64,000 nt of DNA from Bacteroidota bacterium (lineage in GTDB: Bacteria > Bacteroidota > Ignavibacteria > UBA10030 > SZUA-254). Below, piece after piece: positions 1 through 10,639 of the stretch (its first letter is position 1; every line of letters starts with the position of its first letter). The stretch spans positions 32,846 through 96,845 of the forward strand of contig JAGVIE010000002.1 in assembly GCA_020056225.1 (NCBI GenBank), written 5' to 3'. The position numbers were made by a program, and so were the translations under genes. The notes below the pieces were generated by a model, which saw nothing but the letters and a program-made list of their open reading frames with translations, was not told where the DNA came from and ran no database searches.

Positions 1-2325
1 TCCTTCATTCAATGGCACCACTTCGCTTTCATGATCATCAGCATCGCTCTCTTAGGATTTGGAACAAGCGGAGTTATCCTCTCTATCTTCAGAGATAAAT
101 TACTCAGGCGCTTCCCTCTGTCATTTTCAATTTCTCTTCTCGCCTCTTCAATCTTCATGATTCTTTCTCCACAGTTAATTCGATTAATTCAATTCGAGCC
201 GTATCTAATTATAATAGATTTCAATCAAATCTGGTCGCTTCTTTTCGTTTGCGGATTGTTATTCATCCCGTTTGTATGTGGGGCATGTGCAATTGGTTTA
301 GCATTGATGCACTTTTCGGAGGAGGTACATCAAATTTATTTTGCAAATCTTTTCGGCTCAGCTATCGGCGGTGTTGTTGCTATTTGCATAATGTTTATCC
401 TCCATCCACTTAAAATGATACCCGTTGTTTCAGTAATTGCCTTCTTATCTGTAGCATTTATTTTCAGCCGAACCGAAGCTAATGCATATGTTAAAGCAAA
501 ATCTCACAAGAAGATTTGCTATACGCTGCTTGGTATCAATCTCATCATTATTGTTATTACATATTCAGTTTTCCCCATTGAGCTGAAAATGTCAGAATAC
601 AAAAGTCTATCGAAGACACAGTTGCTTCCCGATGCGAAAATTATTAAAGAGAAAATAAGTCCGATGGGTGTAATAAACGTACTTGAAAGTTCAGCGCTAA
701 GATATGCACCTAGCATGAGTCTGAATTTCACTGGTGACATTCCATCACCCCTCGGCGTGTTCATCGATGGTGAATGGACGGGGGCAATTTTCAAGAAGAC
801 AAAAGCCACAACAACCTCATTTTTAGATTATACAACTTCTGCCTTACCCTATCGATTAAAACCAAAATCAGATGTGCTTGTTATCGGCGCAGGCACCGGG
901 ACAGAAGTTCAAATAGCAATTCAACATCAAGCATCAAACATAACCGGCATCGAGTTGAATCCACAGATAATCGAGCTTCTCAGGAAAGATTTCGCCGAGA
1001 TAACCGGACAACTAAATATTCATTCGGGAGAAGCTCGATCGTTTTTAACACAAACAGATAAGAAGTTCGATGTTATTTCCATTCCATTGATGGAAGGATT
1101 CACAGCATCAGCGGCGGGAATGTATTCACTTTTTGAAAATTATTTATTTACGACTGAATCATTTGGATTGATGTTCGACCACCTGACAGATGATGGAATG
1201 CTTGCAATAACTACTTGGATTAACCATCCGCCTCGCCATGCAATGAAACTATTGACGATGTTAATCGAGACACTTCGACAAAATAACATTGAACATCCTG
1301 ATGAACATTTCGCTGGTGTAAGAAGCTGGGGATCGGCAACATTTCTTCTAAAGAAAAGTAAATTCACTGAGGATGATATCATATTACTCAAACAATTCTG
1401 CAACGCATATTCATTCGATCCAATTTACTACACCACTATCTCCAACGATGAAGTAAATCGCTTTAACCAGCTCGAACATGATTATTTCTATAATGCCGCA
1501 CTAAATATATTCCGGGGCAAAATTGATTCAATTTATCAGCAATATTTTTTCAATATCGAACCAGCGACAGACAATAAACCGTACTACTCACATTTCTTGA
1601 AGCTTGGTAATATTCCATACTTTTTAGAATTGCTTGGAAGAGATGCCCTTCCATTTATGGACTGGGGTTATCTTATTCTATTATCGACACTTATAGTTCT
1701 CGTTCTCTTGAGTGTGGTTTTCATCCTGCTTCCCCTATTCGCATTAAAACAATCGGATGATAGCAAGGGGGAGAAACTGCGTACATTCCTTTACTTCAGC
1801 GGGCTTGGCATCGGTTTCATGTTCATCGAGATTGTGATGATACAAAAATTCGTTCTCTTCCTCGGTCATCCGATGTATTCAGTCTCTGCTATAATCACGG
1901 GAATACTTTTATTTTCAGGATTGGGCAGTTTGTATTCGAAACGGATGAATGCAGAAAAATATTTCAAAATATTTGTTGGATTGATTCTCATACTTGGAAT
2001 CGTCTATAGCTTATTACTAAACGGCCTGTTTCAGTTCATGCATCATTTTCCGTTGTGGTTAAAATACATTTGCGCACTATTGCTCATCTCACCGTTAGCA
2101 TTCTTCATGGGTATGCCATTTCCAACAGGACTTGCTGCATTATCGCGAACATCCTCATCGTTGGTACCGTGGGCGTGGGGAATAAATGGATTTATGTCTG
2201 TCATCAGCACTATGCTTGCAACTTTTTTTACCATTGAGTTCGGATTTATTATGGTATTCCTTTTTGCTATATTAGCATATTCAATTGTTTTAGGTATTGG
2301 AGTAAATTTTAAAAGATTGGAATGA
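1..2325 (+). CDS. Spermidine/spermine synthase-like membrane protein (TM bundle - SAM methyltransferase-like domain - TM bundle); 5' end cut by window
   Basis: Reading frame is open to position 1 (SFIQWHHFAFMIISIALLGFGTSG...); central DVLVIGAGTGTEVQIAIQ SAM-binding motif flanked by hydrophobic segments. Confidence 0.75.
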   Translation, partial: SFIQWHHFAFMIISIALLGFGTSGVILSIFRDKLLRRFPLSFSISLLASSIFMILSPQLIRLIQFEPYLIIIDFNQIWSLLFVCGLLFIPFVCGACAIGLALMHFSEEVHQIYFANLFGSAIGGVVAICIMFILHPLKMIPVVSVIAFLSVAFIFSRTEANAYVKAKSHKKICYTLLGINLIIIVITYSVFPIELKMSEYKSLSKTQLLPDAKIIKEKISPMGVINVLESSALRYAPSMSLNFTGDIPSPLGVFIDGEWTGAIFKKTKATTTSFLDYTTSALPYRLKPKSDVLVIGAGTGTEVQIAIQHQASNITGIELNPQIIELLRKDFAEITGQLNIHSGEARSFLTQTDKKFDVISIPLMEGFTASAAGMYSLFENYLFTTESFGLMFDHLTDDGMLAITTWINHPPRHAMKLLTMLIETLRQNNIEHPDEHFAGVRSWGSATFLLKKSKFTEDDIILLKQFCNAYSFDPIYYTTISNDEVNRFNQLEHDYFYNAALNIFRGKIDSIYQQYFFNIEPATDNKPYYSHFLKLGNIPYFLELLGRDALPFMDWGYLILLSTLIVLVLLSVVFILLPLFALKQSDDSKGEKLRTFLYFSGLGIGFMFIEIVMIQKFVLFLGHPMYSVSAIITGILLFSGLGSLYSKRMNAEKYFKIFVGLILILGIVYSLLLNGLFQFMHHFPLWLKYICALLLISPLAFFMGMPFPTGLAALSRTSSSLVPWAWGINGFMSVISTMLATFFTIEFGFIMVFLFAILAYSIVLGIGVNFKRLE

Positions 2326-2462
2326 TTGAAATAATTGAAAAGATTATTGTATTCAGGATTAAAGATTGTAGATTACAGATCTTGGTGAATCGTTGCTTAT
2401 TGCCAAAGCTCTATGCTCTCAGCATTTTTATTTTTTAATTTAATATTTTGACTTTATCAATT

Positions 2463-3623
2463 ATGGAAAACAAAAATAAGTTCATCAAAGGATTAAAGCA
2501 GGCATGGCGAGATGAGATGCTTAGCGCCTGTAACTATCGAGCATTGGCTGGACGGGAAAAGAATCCGGATAAGCAAGCAATCCTCATACGCATGGCAGAA
2601 GCAGAAGAGCGACATGCTGAAACCTGGGCGAAACGATTGAGAGACCTCGGTGTTGAACCTGGGAAATTCAAACTTACAATATTCGAACGGTTACGGCAAA
2701 CAGTTATTCTAAAAAGCGATGCTACTTCTGCCGCACAAATGTTAGAAGCAGGAGAGTCTGATGCAGATAAGCTCTACAACACACTCCTCGATAACACACA
2801 AACCGAACAAGACCGCGATTCACTTTTAGAAGCCCAGAAAGAAGAACGTGCTCATAGTAAAATACTAAAAGAATTTGAGACGACACCACATCATCCGCAA
2901 AGTCGACTCGAATCAATATTAGGCAGAGAGAAGTGGCACGTCCGCGCAGGTGGATGGATTGGGCAGGCAATCTATGGCGCTAACGATGGACTTGGTGCGG
3001 TATTCGGGATTGTTTCGGGAATGGCTGGCTATGCAGGTGGAAGTGATATAGTTTTAGTAGCCGGACTTGCCGGCTCGCTTGCCAGTGCTCTTTCTATGGG
3101 TTCAGGGGCTTACCTCGCACGCAAATCTGAAAAAGAAGTATATCAGGCGGAAATCGAGCGGGAGCGAAAAGAAATCGAAGAAAATCCAGAAGAAGAACTT
3201 GAAGAACTCTCACTCTTCTATCAACTCAAAGGTTTCAGTCAGGAAGAATCGGAAAAATTGTCAAAGAAATTAATCGAGCAGCCAGAGCATATGCTGAAAA
3301 TACTCGCCAGCGAAGAGCTTGGTTTATCGGAATCTACTTTCCCAAATCCTGTTCGCGAAGCTTTTTCGGCTGGCATATCTACTGCTATCGGCGGAATGAT
3401 TCCCGTGATTCCATTTTTCTTTACAAGCGGTATGTTGGCTGTCGCTGCAAGTTTAATAATCAGCACATTAGCCCATTTTGCAATCGGTGTTTTAAAAACA
3501 ATCGTAACAGGTCGAGGTTGGTTGAGGAGCGGAGCAGAGATGACTGCCGTTGGAATCATCACTGCCGCGCTTGCATACGGACTTGGAATGTTGCTTAGCC
3601 CGGAAGGACATATTATCCCATGA
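2463..3623 (+). CDS. Rubrerythrin/ferritin-like domain fused to VIT1/CCC1 family transporter
   Basis: N-terminal ferritin-like helices (EMLSACNYRALAGRE...EAEERHAETWAKRL) followed by VIT1-type GANDGLGAVFGIVSGMAGYAGG. Confidence 0.85.
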   Translation: MENKNKFIKGLKQAWRDEMLSACNYRALAGREKNPDKQAILIRMAEAEERHAETWAKRLRDLGVEPGKFKLTIFERLRQTVILKSDATSAAQMLEAGESDADKLYNTLLDNTQTEQDRDSLLEAQKEERAHSKILKEFETTPHHPQSRLESILGREKWHVRAGGWIGQAIYGANDGLGAVFGIVSGMAGYAGGSDIVLVAGLAGSLASALSMGSGAYLARKSEKEVYQAEIERERKEIEENPEEELEELSLFYQLKGFSQEESEKLSKKLIEQPEHMLKILASEELGLSESTFPNPVREAFSAGISTAIGGMIPVIPFFFTSGMLAVAASLIISTLAHFAIGVLKTIVTGRGWLRSGAEMTAVGIITAALAYGLGMLLSPEGHIIP

Positions 3624-3663
3624 ATCAAAGAAAACTACGCATAGTAAGAATGTAACTGTATAG

Positions 3664-3873
3664 GCAGAAATTGAAAAAGTGCGGCTGGAAATAGAATGAA
3701 TGATAATCTCGTTCATCGTCAGTATGCTTGCGCATTTTCTAGTCGGCGCATCCAAAGTTGTTGTTACCGGCCGCTCGTGGCTTAAAAGCGGAACCGAAAT
3801 GACTCTTGTTGGATTGGGCGAGGCGGCAATTACATACGCGATTGGGTTGTTAATAGCTCCGGCGCTCGGGTGA
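3664..3873 (+). pseudogene. Decayed duplicate of VIT1/CCC1 gene (C-terminal remnant)
   Basis: One frame reads AEIEKVRLEIE*MIISFIVSMLAHFLVGASKVVVTGRSWLKSGTEMTLVGLGEAAITYAIGLLIAPALG*, matching AEIERERKEIEE and SLIISTLAHFAIGVLKTIVTGRGWLRSGAEMTAVG of the upstream gene. Confidence 0.75.
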
Positions 3874-3962
3874 TGAGCGTATCTGGATTCAAATAATGAA
3901 TGCGAACTTCATCGATAGATAGTTTTAATCGGTACATGTAAATAACACGAAGGTGAGCTACA

Positions 3963-5603
3963 ATGGAAGATCAATCCGACAATGTTTCAGATATAAAACT
4001 CCTGCAACAGATCAGACTGCTGGACGAACGGATTCGCCGCATTGAACAGCAACTAAATTTATCATCAGAACAAATCGTCAAGGCGGAGAATCAATCCATA
4101 CCGGCAATTACCGATTCAGAAGAGAGAGAAGAAAAACTGGAATTCCGAATCGGACAATACTGGTTTGCTAAGGTCGGCATCCTCATACTTGCAATCGGGA
4201 TCGGATTCTTACTTACGTTTCCGTATCAAAATCTACCGCCTGTACTGCCAAGTCTATTCGGTTACGGTATCACTTTAGGTTTGGCAGGTTGTTCTTACTA
4301 CTGGAGAAATTCTTACACCTTAATCTCACGGTATTTCATGGGAAGCGGCTTGCTTCTCTTCTATTATTCAACACTCCGGCTGCACTTTTTCAGCGATCAT
4401 ATCGCTGTTGAAAATATCGAGATCGAGCAATTTCTATTAGCAAGCGTCGTCCTTATTAATATGATCATCGCCATCCGCAGGAAATCAATCTACCTTGCGG
4501 GAATTAATCTTACACTTGGATATTGTACTGCATTAACAGGCGGCGATCCATACTACACATTCGTTTTCATCTCACTCCTTTCAGTATGTGCAGTCTTCCT
4601 TCAGATACGTTTCCGGTGGAGCTGGCTTGCTATTTATTCTTCAGCATTAGCATACCTGTCACACGCTATCTGGTCTCTGAACAATCCCTTCATCGGCAAT
4701 TCGCTTCAGATCGTATCGTCTCCCAATGTGCATGTGTATTTTATTTTGTTATATGGATTGATATACACGGTTGGTATTCTCATCCGCCCAAATCGAGACG
4801 AAGAAGATGCGCCTACAATAATAAGCGTAGTAGTGAACAGTGTAATCTGTTACGGTTTATATTTTCTGCTCACGCTCGCTTTACAATCATCCGACATCAC
4901 GCCGGCTCATTTCACTGCATCAATGCCATTCCTAATATTATCATCAGTTTTTTGGATGCGGGAAAAAGGAAAATACACAACATTTTTCTACGTTATGACA
5001 GGGTATCTTGCGTTAACTGTAGGAATTGTAAACTGGTTCGGATTGACTGCATCGTTGGTATGGCTGTCGTGGCAAAGCCTTCTTGTCATAATAACGGCAA
5101 TCTGGTACCGCTCGAAATACATTGTCGTCGCTAACTTTGGGATATATCTAATCATTCTCATTATGTACATGATCACCGAAGAAGCGATAGGTGTGATGGG
5201 TCTGAGCTTCGGGATTGTTGCGTTGTTAAGCGCACGGATTATGAACGCGAAACAGCACCGGCTTGAATTGAAAACCGAAGCCATGCGAAGCGCTTATCTT
5301 GCCTCAGCATTTGTTTTTTTCCCTTACGCGCTCTACCATCTTTTGCCCAGAGAATATGTAGCCCTTTCGTGGGTTGGAGTTGCTCTGATTTACTTTCTAC
5401 TTAATCTGATTTTAAAAAAACAAAAATATCGATGGATGGCTGTCTTCACTCTTCTTCTCACAGTTGGTTACGTACTTTTTATAGGTATTATCAATCTGGA
5501 GCCGACGTACCGCATTCTTTCGTTTATCGTGCTGGGTATTGTGCTTTTGATAGTCTCGATGGTGTACACGCACTTACGGTCAAAGCGTAGCGAAGAGCGA
5601 TAA
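3963..5603 (+). CDS. DUF2339-like polytopic membrane protein
   Basis: N-terminal coiled region then IGQYWFAKVGILILAIGIGFLL and many TM segments. Confidence 0.6.
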   Translation: MEDQSDNVSDIKLLQQIRLLDERIRRIEQQLNLSSEQIVKAENQSIPAITDSEEREEKLEFRIGQYWFAKVGILILAIGIGFLLTFPYQNLPPVLPSLFGYGITLGLAGCSYYWRNSYTLISRYFMGSGLLLFYYSTLRLHFFSDHIAVENIEIEQFLLASVVLINMIIAIRRKSIYLAGINLTLGYCTALTGGDPYYTFVFISLLSVCAVFLQIRFRWSWLAIYSSALAYLSHAIWSLNNPFIGNSLQIVSSPNVHVYFILLYGLIYTVGILIRPNRDEEDAPTIISVVVNSVICYGLYFLLTLALQSSDITPAHFTASMPFLILSSVFWMREKGKYTTFFYVMTGYLALTVGIVNWFGLTASLVWLSWQSLLVIITAIWYRSKYIVVANFGIYLIILIMYMITEEAIGVMGLSFGIVALLSARIMNAKQHRLELKTEAMRSAYLASAFVFFPYALYHLLPREYVALSWVGVALIYFLLNLILKKQKYRWMAVFTLLLTVGYVLFIGIINLEPTYRILSFIVLGIVLLIVSMVYTHLRSKRSEER

Positions 5604-5733
5604 TATTGGAGAATTCACTTCGATTGCCTTCCCATGCAAACACGAACGTAACAGATTAATCAAATTTCATACAAACTATTATTTATTGTGATTTATAATG
5701 ACTATCTTGTTAAGAAGGAAGAAATAAAAACAG

Positions 5734-6801
5734 ATGAAATCATTACAAATTGGCGACTTAACCATACCCATCCCACTAATACAGGGCGGAATGGGTGTCG
5801 GTATATCATTATCCGGCTTGGCAGCCGCTGTAGCAAACGAAGGTGGCGTAGGCGTGATATCGAGCGCCGGGCTGGGATTTTTATACAAAGAATCATCAAA
5901 AGATTTTTTAGAAGCGAACATACACGGGCTACGAGAGGAACTCCGTAAAGCCCGCGAGAAAACTTCCGGTGTTATCGGTGTAAACATTATGGTCGCAATG
6001 TCGAACTTTACCGATATGGTAAAAACGGCTATTGCAGAGAAAGCCGACATTATTTTCTCCGGAGCCGGACTTCCACTTAACTTGCCGGGCTTTCTGCAAA
6101 AAGACAGCATAACAAAATTAGTCCCAATTGTCTCTTCGGCACGAGCGGCAAAACTTATATGTGAGAAATGGAAAAAGAATTACGATTACCTTCCCGACGC
6201 GATTGTGGTGGAAGGTCCAAAGGCAGGTGGACATCTCGGATTTAAACTTGAACAGATAGACGATGAGAACTATAAACTCGAAAAATTAATTCCCGAAGTT
6301 GTAACCGAAGTCAAACAAATTGAAGAAAAATACAATCAACCGATACCGGTAATCGCGGCAGGCGGCATTTATACCGGTAAAGATATTTATGATATTATGC
6401 AGCTTGGCGCTTCGGGTGTGCAGATGGGAACACGCTTTGTAACTACAAATGAATGCGATGCCTCAGATGCATTCAAGCAAACTTACATTGATGCAAAAAG
6501 CGAGGATATCGAGATTATTAAAAGTCCGGTAGGAATGCCCGGACGCGCGATCATGAGTAATTTTCTTGAAAAAGTAAAGCAAGGTAAGAAACAGCCGTTG
6601 CAATGTCCGTTTCAATGCATCAAGACGTGCGAAATATCCAGCAGTCCATATTGCATAATAACCGCGCTGGTAAATGCGTTAAAAGGAAATTTTGAAAAAG
6701 GATATGCATTCGCAGGCGCGAACGCATTTAAAGCAACACATATTACTACCGTCAAAGAATTGATTCAGTCACTCCGGGATGAATTTAAAGCGAGTTCATA
6801 G
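5734..6801 (+). CDS. Nitronate monooxygenase / 2-nitropropane dioxygenase family
   Basis: IQGGMGVGISLSGLAAAVANEGGVGVISSAG; EGPKAGGHLG; IAAGGIYTGKDI...GASGVQMGTRF. Confidence 0.85.
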   Translation: MKSLQIGDLTIPIPLIQGGMGVGISLSGLAAAVANEGGVGVISSAGLGFLYKESSKDFLEANIHGLREELRKAREKTSGVIGVNIMVAMSNFTDMVKTAIAEKADIIFSGAGLPLNLPGFLQKDSITKLVPIVSSARAAKLICEKWKKNYDYLPDAIVVEGPKAGGHLGFKLEQIDDENYKLEKLIPEVVTEVKQIEEKYNQPIPVIAAGGIYTGKDIYDIMQLGASGVQMGTRFVTTNECDASDAFKQTYIDAKSEDIEIIKSPVGMPGRAIMSNFLEKVKQGKKQPLQCPFQCIKTCEISSSPYCIITALVNALKGNFEKGYAFAGANAFKATHITTVKELIQSLRDEFKASS

Positions 6802-6833
6802 GCACTCTTCACCGGAATATTTGTTATTCATGT

Positions 6834-7490
6834 ATGAACCTACCTTCCATCAAAAAAATCGATACTGATAAGCTTTATAAAATTACATTCGGTCTGGCAA
6901 TTTTTACTATTGTCTATAACATCATCGAAGGACTTGTTTCTATTTACTTCGGTTACCAGGATGAAAGCTTCACGCTTTTTGGTTTCGGTGTGGATAGTTT
7001 TATTGAAGCAATCTCCGGCCTCGGCATCGCGCACATGGTTATCCGCATTCGCTTGCAGCCCGATGCATGCAGAGATAATTATGAACGAACTGCGTTACGA
7101 ATTACCGGTGTTGCATTTTATATTCTTACAGCCGGACTTGTTGCGACAGGTATGTACAATATCTATATTGGACACAAACCGGAGTCAACATTCTGGGGAG
7201 TTGTCATCTCAGTAATTTCAATTGCAGTTATGTGGGCTTTGATATATTGGAAGCGACGGATGGGTAAAGCACTCAACTCCAATGCAATACTTGCCGATGC
7301 GGAATGTACGAGAGTATGTGTAAACATGTCGATTGTACTACTTGCCGCAAGCGTTATCTATGAGATAGCAAAGATTCCATACATCGATGCCATAGGTACA
7401 CTTGGACTTGCTTACTTTTCATTCAGGGAAGGTAGAGAGTGTTTTGAGAAAGCTAAAAACAATGAGCTTTGCTCGTGTGGACAGCACTAA
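6834..7490 (+). CDS. Cation-efflux (CDF)-like membrane protein
   Basis: TM protein with SLFGFGVDSFIEAISGL-like motif and C-terminal Cys-rich tail. Confidence 0.6.
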   Translation: MNLPSIKKIDTDKLYKITFGLAIFTIVYNIIEGLVSIYFGYQDESFTLFGFGVDSFIEAISGLGIAHMVIRIRLQPDACRDNYERTALRITGVAFYILTAGLVATGMYNIYIGHKPESTFWGVVISVISIAVMWALIYWKRRMGKALNSNAILADAECTRVCVNMSIVLLAASVIYEIAKIPYIDAIGTLGLAYFSFREGRECFEKAKNNELCSCGQH

Positions 7491-7686
7491 TTAGGACAAA
7501 CCATTAGGTCCTATTCTTTCCCTTCATCCCATAAAATTATCGCAACTCTTAATAATCTTTGCTTTACTATCCTTTATCGGCATCTTTATTTCGCCTGGTT
7601 AGTGAACTGATTTGATTTTTTCAATAATATTCTTCTTATTGAAAGCAATAAATAACAATATTATTAAACTATCGCTTGGAGGGTTT

Positions 7687-9765
7687 ATGAATAATATCTA
7701 CAAACTGATCTTTAGTTTTAGTCGGAGGGCAATAAATATCGTTCTTCTTACCACAGCCGTCGTTATCATGTCGATGTGTTATATTATGCCGGCATCATCG
7801 ACGACAAAATCTTTTGCCTATGTGTCTAATCTGATTGGCTCTAAGGTATTTGTCATCGACCTGTCAACTAATAGTATTGTTGATACAATCGACATTTTTA
7901 CATCAACTGGTGGGATGGATTTTCTTATGAGTGATATACGAATTTATAAAAATAAAGCTTTCCTAACCGTTCCGGGTGATATGTTCGATCTAATCAATCA
8001 AGTTAAAATTATTGATACCGATGTAAACACTGTTATTGATTCTATTTCAACCGATAACGCACCGTCCGGGATTGCAGTTTACAATGGCAATGTATATGTC
8101 CTGAACCGTTTCAAAAGTACAATACATGAAATAGATCCAGTAACGAACACGATACTCCGAACCATTTCTTTTTCATCAAGTTATCCTAATCCCCCAATCT
8201 TCCTCGAGATAACAAACGATAAAATATATTTACCATTTCCCGGCTCAGGTGGAAGTGCGGGTGGTGTAGAAGTTCTCAATCTTACAACGGGATCAAAAAT
8301 AAAATCAATCGGATTCGAAACGCTTGATAATTATGGTCCGATTGGTATTAAGAAAGTCGGAGCAAATAAAATATACGTTGGCGGACATCAGGATGTTGCC
8401 GTCATAGATGTTGTTTCTGATAGTATAGTCAAGACAATTCGCATCAAAGACGAGACAGCAGGATTCATCTACGCATTTACAACTTTGGGGAATAAAGTTT
8501 ACACTGCCAATGCAGAAGGAACATGCAGCGTGATAGATGCAACGGCTGATACTCTCATCAAGAAAATAATCGTAGGTTTTTGTTCCTCTTGCGCCTACTT
8601 CAATGTTGATATTGCTGCTCTTGGCAGTAAGGTATATATGTCTATACCAGGTCAAGGATTGAAAGTAATCGATGCACTAACAGATGAATTAGTCGACAGC
8701 ATTGCAACTCCCGATTATGCCGGTGCCTTTGATATTTTAGATCAAAGGTTCATCGATCTCCTTTCCATCAGTGATGTGCCGAACGATCAAGGGAAACAGG
8801 TTCAAATCATTTGGCAGAAGTTTGGCGGTGAGAATGATATCAGCAATCCGGTTAAACAATACGGAGTATGGAGGATGGATAATTCTCCGATCTCAAAATC
8901 GATTCCTACATTGAACTCCCTCGACGAGATTGCTAATACATTCAAGGAAATAAAAGCAGGCGATAGATTCAGGATTGCCGGAGAAGTTTGGACATTTGTA
9001 GGTTGGTCGCCGGTATCCGGCTTGGATAAATATTCATTGATAGTTCCAACACTTTTCGATTCGACAATCGCTTCTGGAATGTATTGGACAAAATTTAAAG
9101 TATCCGGTCATTCATCTGATTTTACTTTACAAGTTTGGTCGAATGTTGATAGTGGTTATTCTATTGATAACCTCGTGCCTCATGCACCGATTGCCTTTAG
9201 CGCCAAGGTTGTACCATTGACAGTGCAGCTGTCATGGGAACCGCCATCTGACCCTGATGTAAATTATTATGCAATCTATCGCGGTACAACTCCAGACTTC
9301 GATTATGAGAATACCCCACCGATTGCAACGACGACGGAAACATTCTATAATGATTCTGATTTAGGGAATGGATCGTTATTTTATTATGTCTTACGCGCCT
9401 ATGATTTTTCGGGTAACAAGGGAAAGACGACAAGTCTTGTCGTAGAATGGTTAGGTGTTAAAGATAATAAAGAACTTCCTAACGAATTTGCCCTGCACCA
9501 GAATTATCCAAATCCTTTCAATCCGAGTACAGTGATTAGGTACGAGCTGCCTGTCGAGAGTAAGATTACAATAAGAATTTACAACTTGCTTGGACAGATT
9601 ATAGCGACTCTTGCCGATGAGGTTGCACCCGCTGGCTACGGATCAATCGAGTGGAATCCATCAAATCTAACAAGCGGTTTATACTACTATCGTTTTGATG
9701 CGGTAAATGTAAATGATCCGAGCAACAACTTTTCACAAATGCGGAGAATGATACTCATGAAGTAA
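7687..9765 (+). CDS. Secreted YVTN-type beta-propeller + FN3-like protein with T9SS type A sorting domain
   Basis: Signal-like N-terminus, repeated VIDxxTNxxVxTI blades, C-terminal NYPNPFNPSTVIRYELP...GLYYYRF. Confidence 0.8.
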   Translation: MNNIYKLIFSFSRRAINIVLLTTAVVIMSMCYIMPASSTTKSFAYVSNLIGSKVFVIDLSTNSIVDTIDIFTSTGGMDFLMSDIRIYKNKAFLTVPGDMFDLINQVKIIDTDVNTVIDSISTDNAPSGIAVYNGNVYVLNRFKSTIHEIDPVTNTILRTISFSSSYPNPPIFLEITNDKIYLPFPGSGGSAGGVEVLNLTTGSKIKSIGFETLDNYGPIGIKKVGANKIYVGGHQDVAVIDVVSDSIVKTIRIKDETAGFIYAFTTLGNKVYTANAEGTCSVIDATADTLIKKIIVGFCSSCAYFNVDIAALGSKVYMSIPGQGLKVIDALTDELVDSIATPDYAGAFDILDQRFIDLLSISDVPNDQGKQVQIIWQKFGGENDISNPVKQYGVWRMDNSPISKSIPTLNSLDEIANTFKEIKAGDRFRIAGEVWTFVGWSPVSGLDKYSLIVPTLFDSTIASGMYWTKFKVSGHSSDFTLQVWSNVDSGYSIDNLVPHAPIAFSAKVVPLTVQLSWEPPSDPDVNYYAIYRGTTPDFDYENTPPIATTTETFYNDSDLGNGSLFYYVLRAYDFSGNKGKTTSLVVEWLGVKDNKELPNEFALHQNYPNPFNPSTVIRYELPVESKITIRIYNLLGQIIATLADEVAPAGYGSIEWNPSNLTSGLYYYRFDAVNVNDPSNNFSQMRRMILMK

Positions 9766-9789
9766 GTTAAACCGCAACCGCATTTAACG

Positions 9790-9825
9790 AAAAACCCCGA
9801 CTACAACGGTTGGGGTTTTTTGTTT
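9790..9825 (+). terminator. Rho-independent terminator after the T9SS protein
   Basis: AAAACCCC-GACTACAACGGTT-GGGGTTTT followed by T-run. Confidence 0.75.
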
Positions 9826-9945
9826 TTAGATATTGATATTCGCGGAATAGCCTCGAACTTTAGTTCGGGGTAACAATAATATTCAAAGCGAGGGTTTCAA
9901 CCCTATAACTATGTGACTAAAGTCCAAATTTATTTTTGAGTTTTT

Positions 9946-9971
9946 TAGCCCCACGATAAATCGTGGGGCTA
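9946..9971. repeat. Perfect intergenic hairpin TAGCCCCACGA-TAAA-TCGTGGGGCTA
   Basis: 11-bp perfect inverted repeat. Confidence 0.7.
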
Positions 9972-10009
9972 TTAATGTGTATCTTGGTACTATTTCGTAA
10001 TATCAGTTA

Positions 10010-10567
10010 CTAATTATTTAAAACAAGTTTTGATATTTCTGTTATCCGCGCTAAATGATGGTCATCGTGCTCGGCAACGAATAAAAATGAATCCATCATC
10101 CTCATAGGTGTCTTCAGCCGGGGATGAAGAGCCGTTCTAAAGACAATCTTCTCATCGACATTCTCAAGCATAGCTACTGTTTCTCCACGAACCGCACGGA
10201 ACGATGCGAGCAGTTCTAAGATTGGTTTTGAGTTGTGATTAGCATTGTGTGTCTTCGTGTTTTGTAAATCGGCGGGACATAATTCCTCTTTCCCGTTGAT
10301 GAAGTCATCCAACCTGCCTTGCCAAAGGGCTTCTAAGTCTATGAGGTGACCGATGTTCTCGGCAATTGACCAGGTTCCCTCATGCTTTATTGTTAAAATA
10401 TGTGGCGGCAATAATTTAATTTTCTCTTCAAGCCGTGCAGGTATTCCTCTGAGCCGCTCGACGATTGATGGAAAAATATTCTGTGCCGAGCTAAAATCGA
10501 ATTTACGTTCGAACCATTTGGTTTGGGGCATAGTTTCATTCTTTCTTAATGCCAATTGTGGAGTCAA
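10010..10567 (-). CDS. DinB-family (four-helix, metal-binding) protein
   Basis: TWSIAENIGHLIDLEALW...; FLFVAEHDDHHLARITEI His motifs. Confidence 0.75.
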   Translation of the reverse strand: MTPQLALRKNETMPQTKWFERKFDFSSAQNIFPSIVERLRGIPARLEEKIKLLPPHILTIKHEGTWSIAENIGHLIDLEALWQGRLDDFINGKEELCPADLQNTKTHNANHNSKPILELLASFRAVRGETVAMLENVDEKIVFRTALHPRLKTPMRMMDSFLFVAEHDDHHLARITEISKLVLNN

Positions 10568-10639
10568 GGGTTACTTCCAGATGCTGACATAGCCCAACGA
10601 TTTGGTGCTATTTGTGTAAAAAAAACTTGAGTGGAATTA

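Noticed and set aside
4523-5134. 203-aa plus-strand ORF
   Set aside because: Lies in another frame inside the DUF2339-like gene; composition (Arg/Ile/Cys-rich, no motif) fits a shadow ORF
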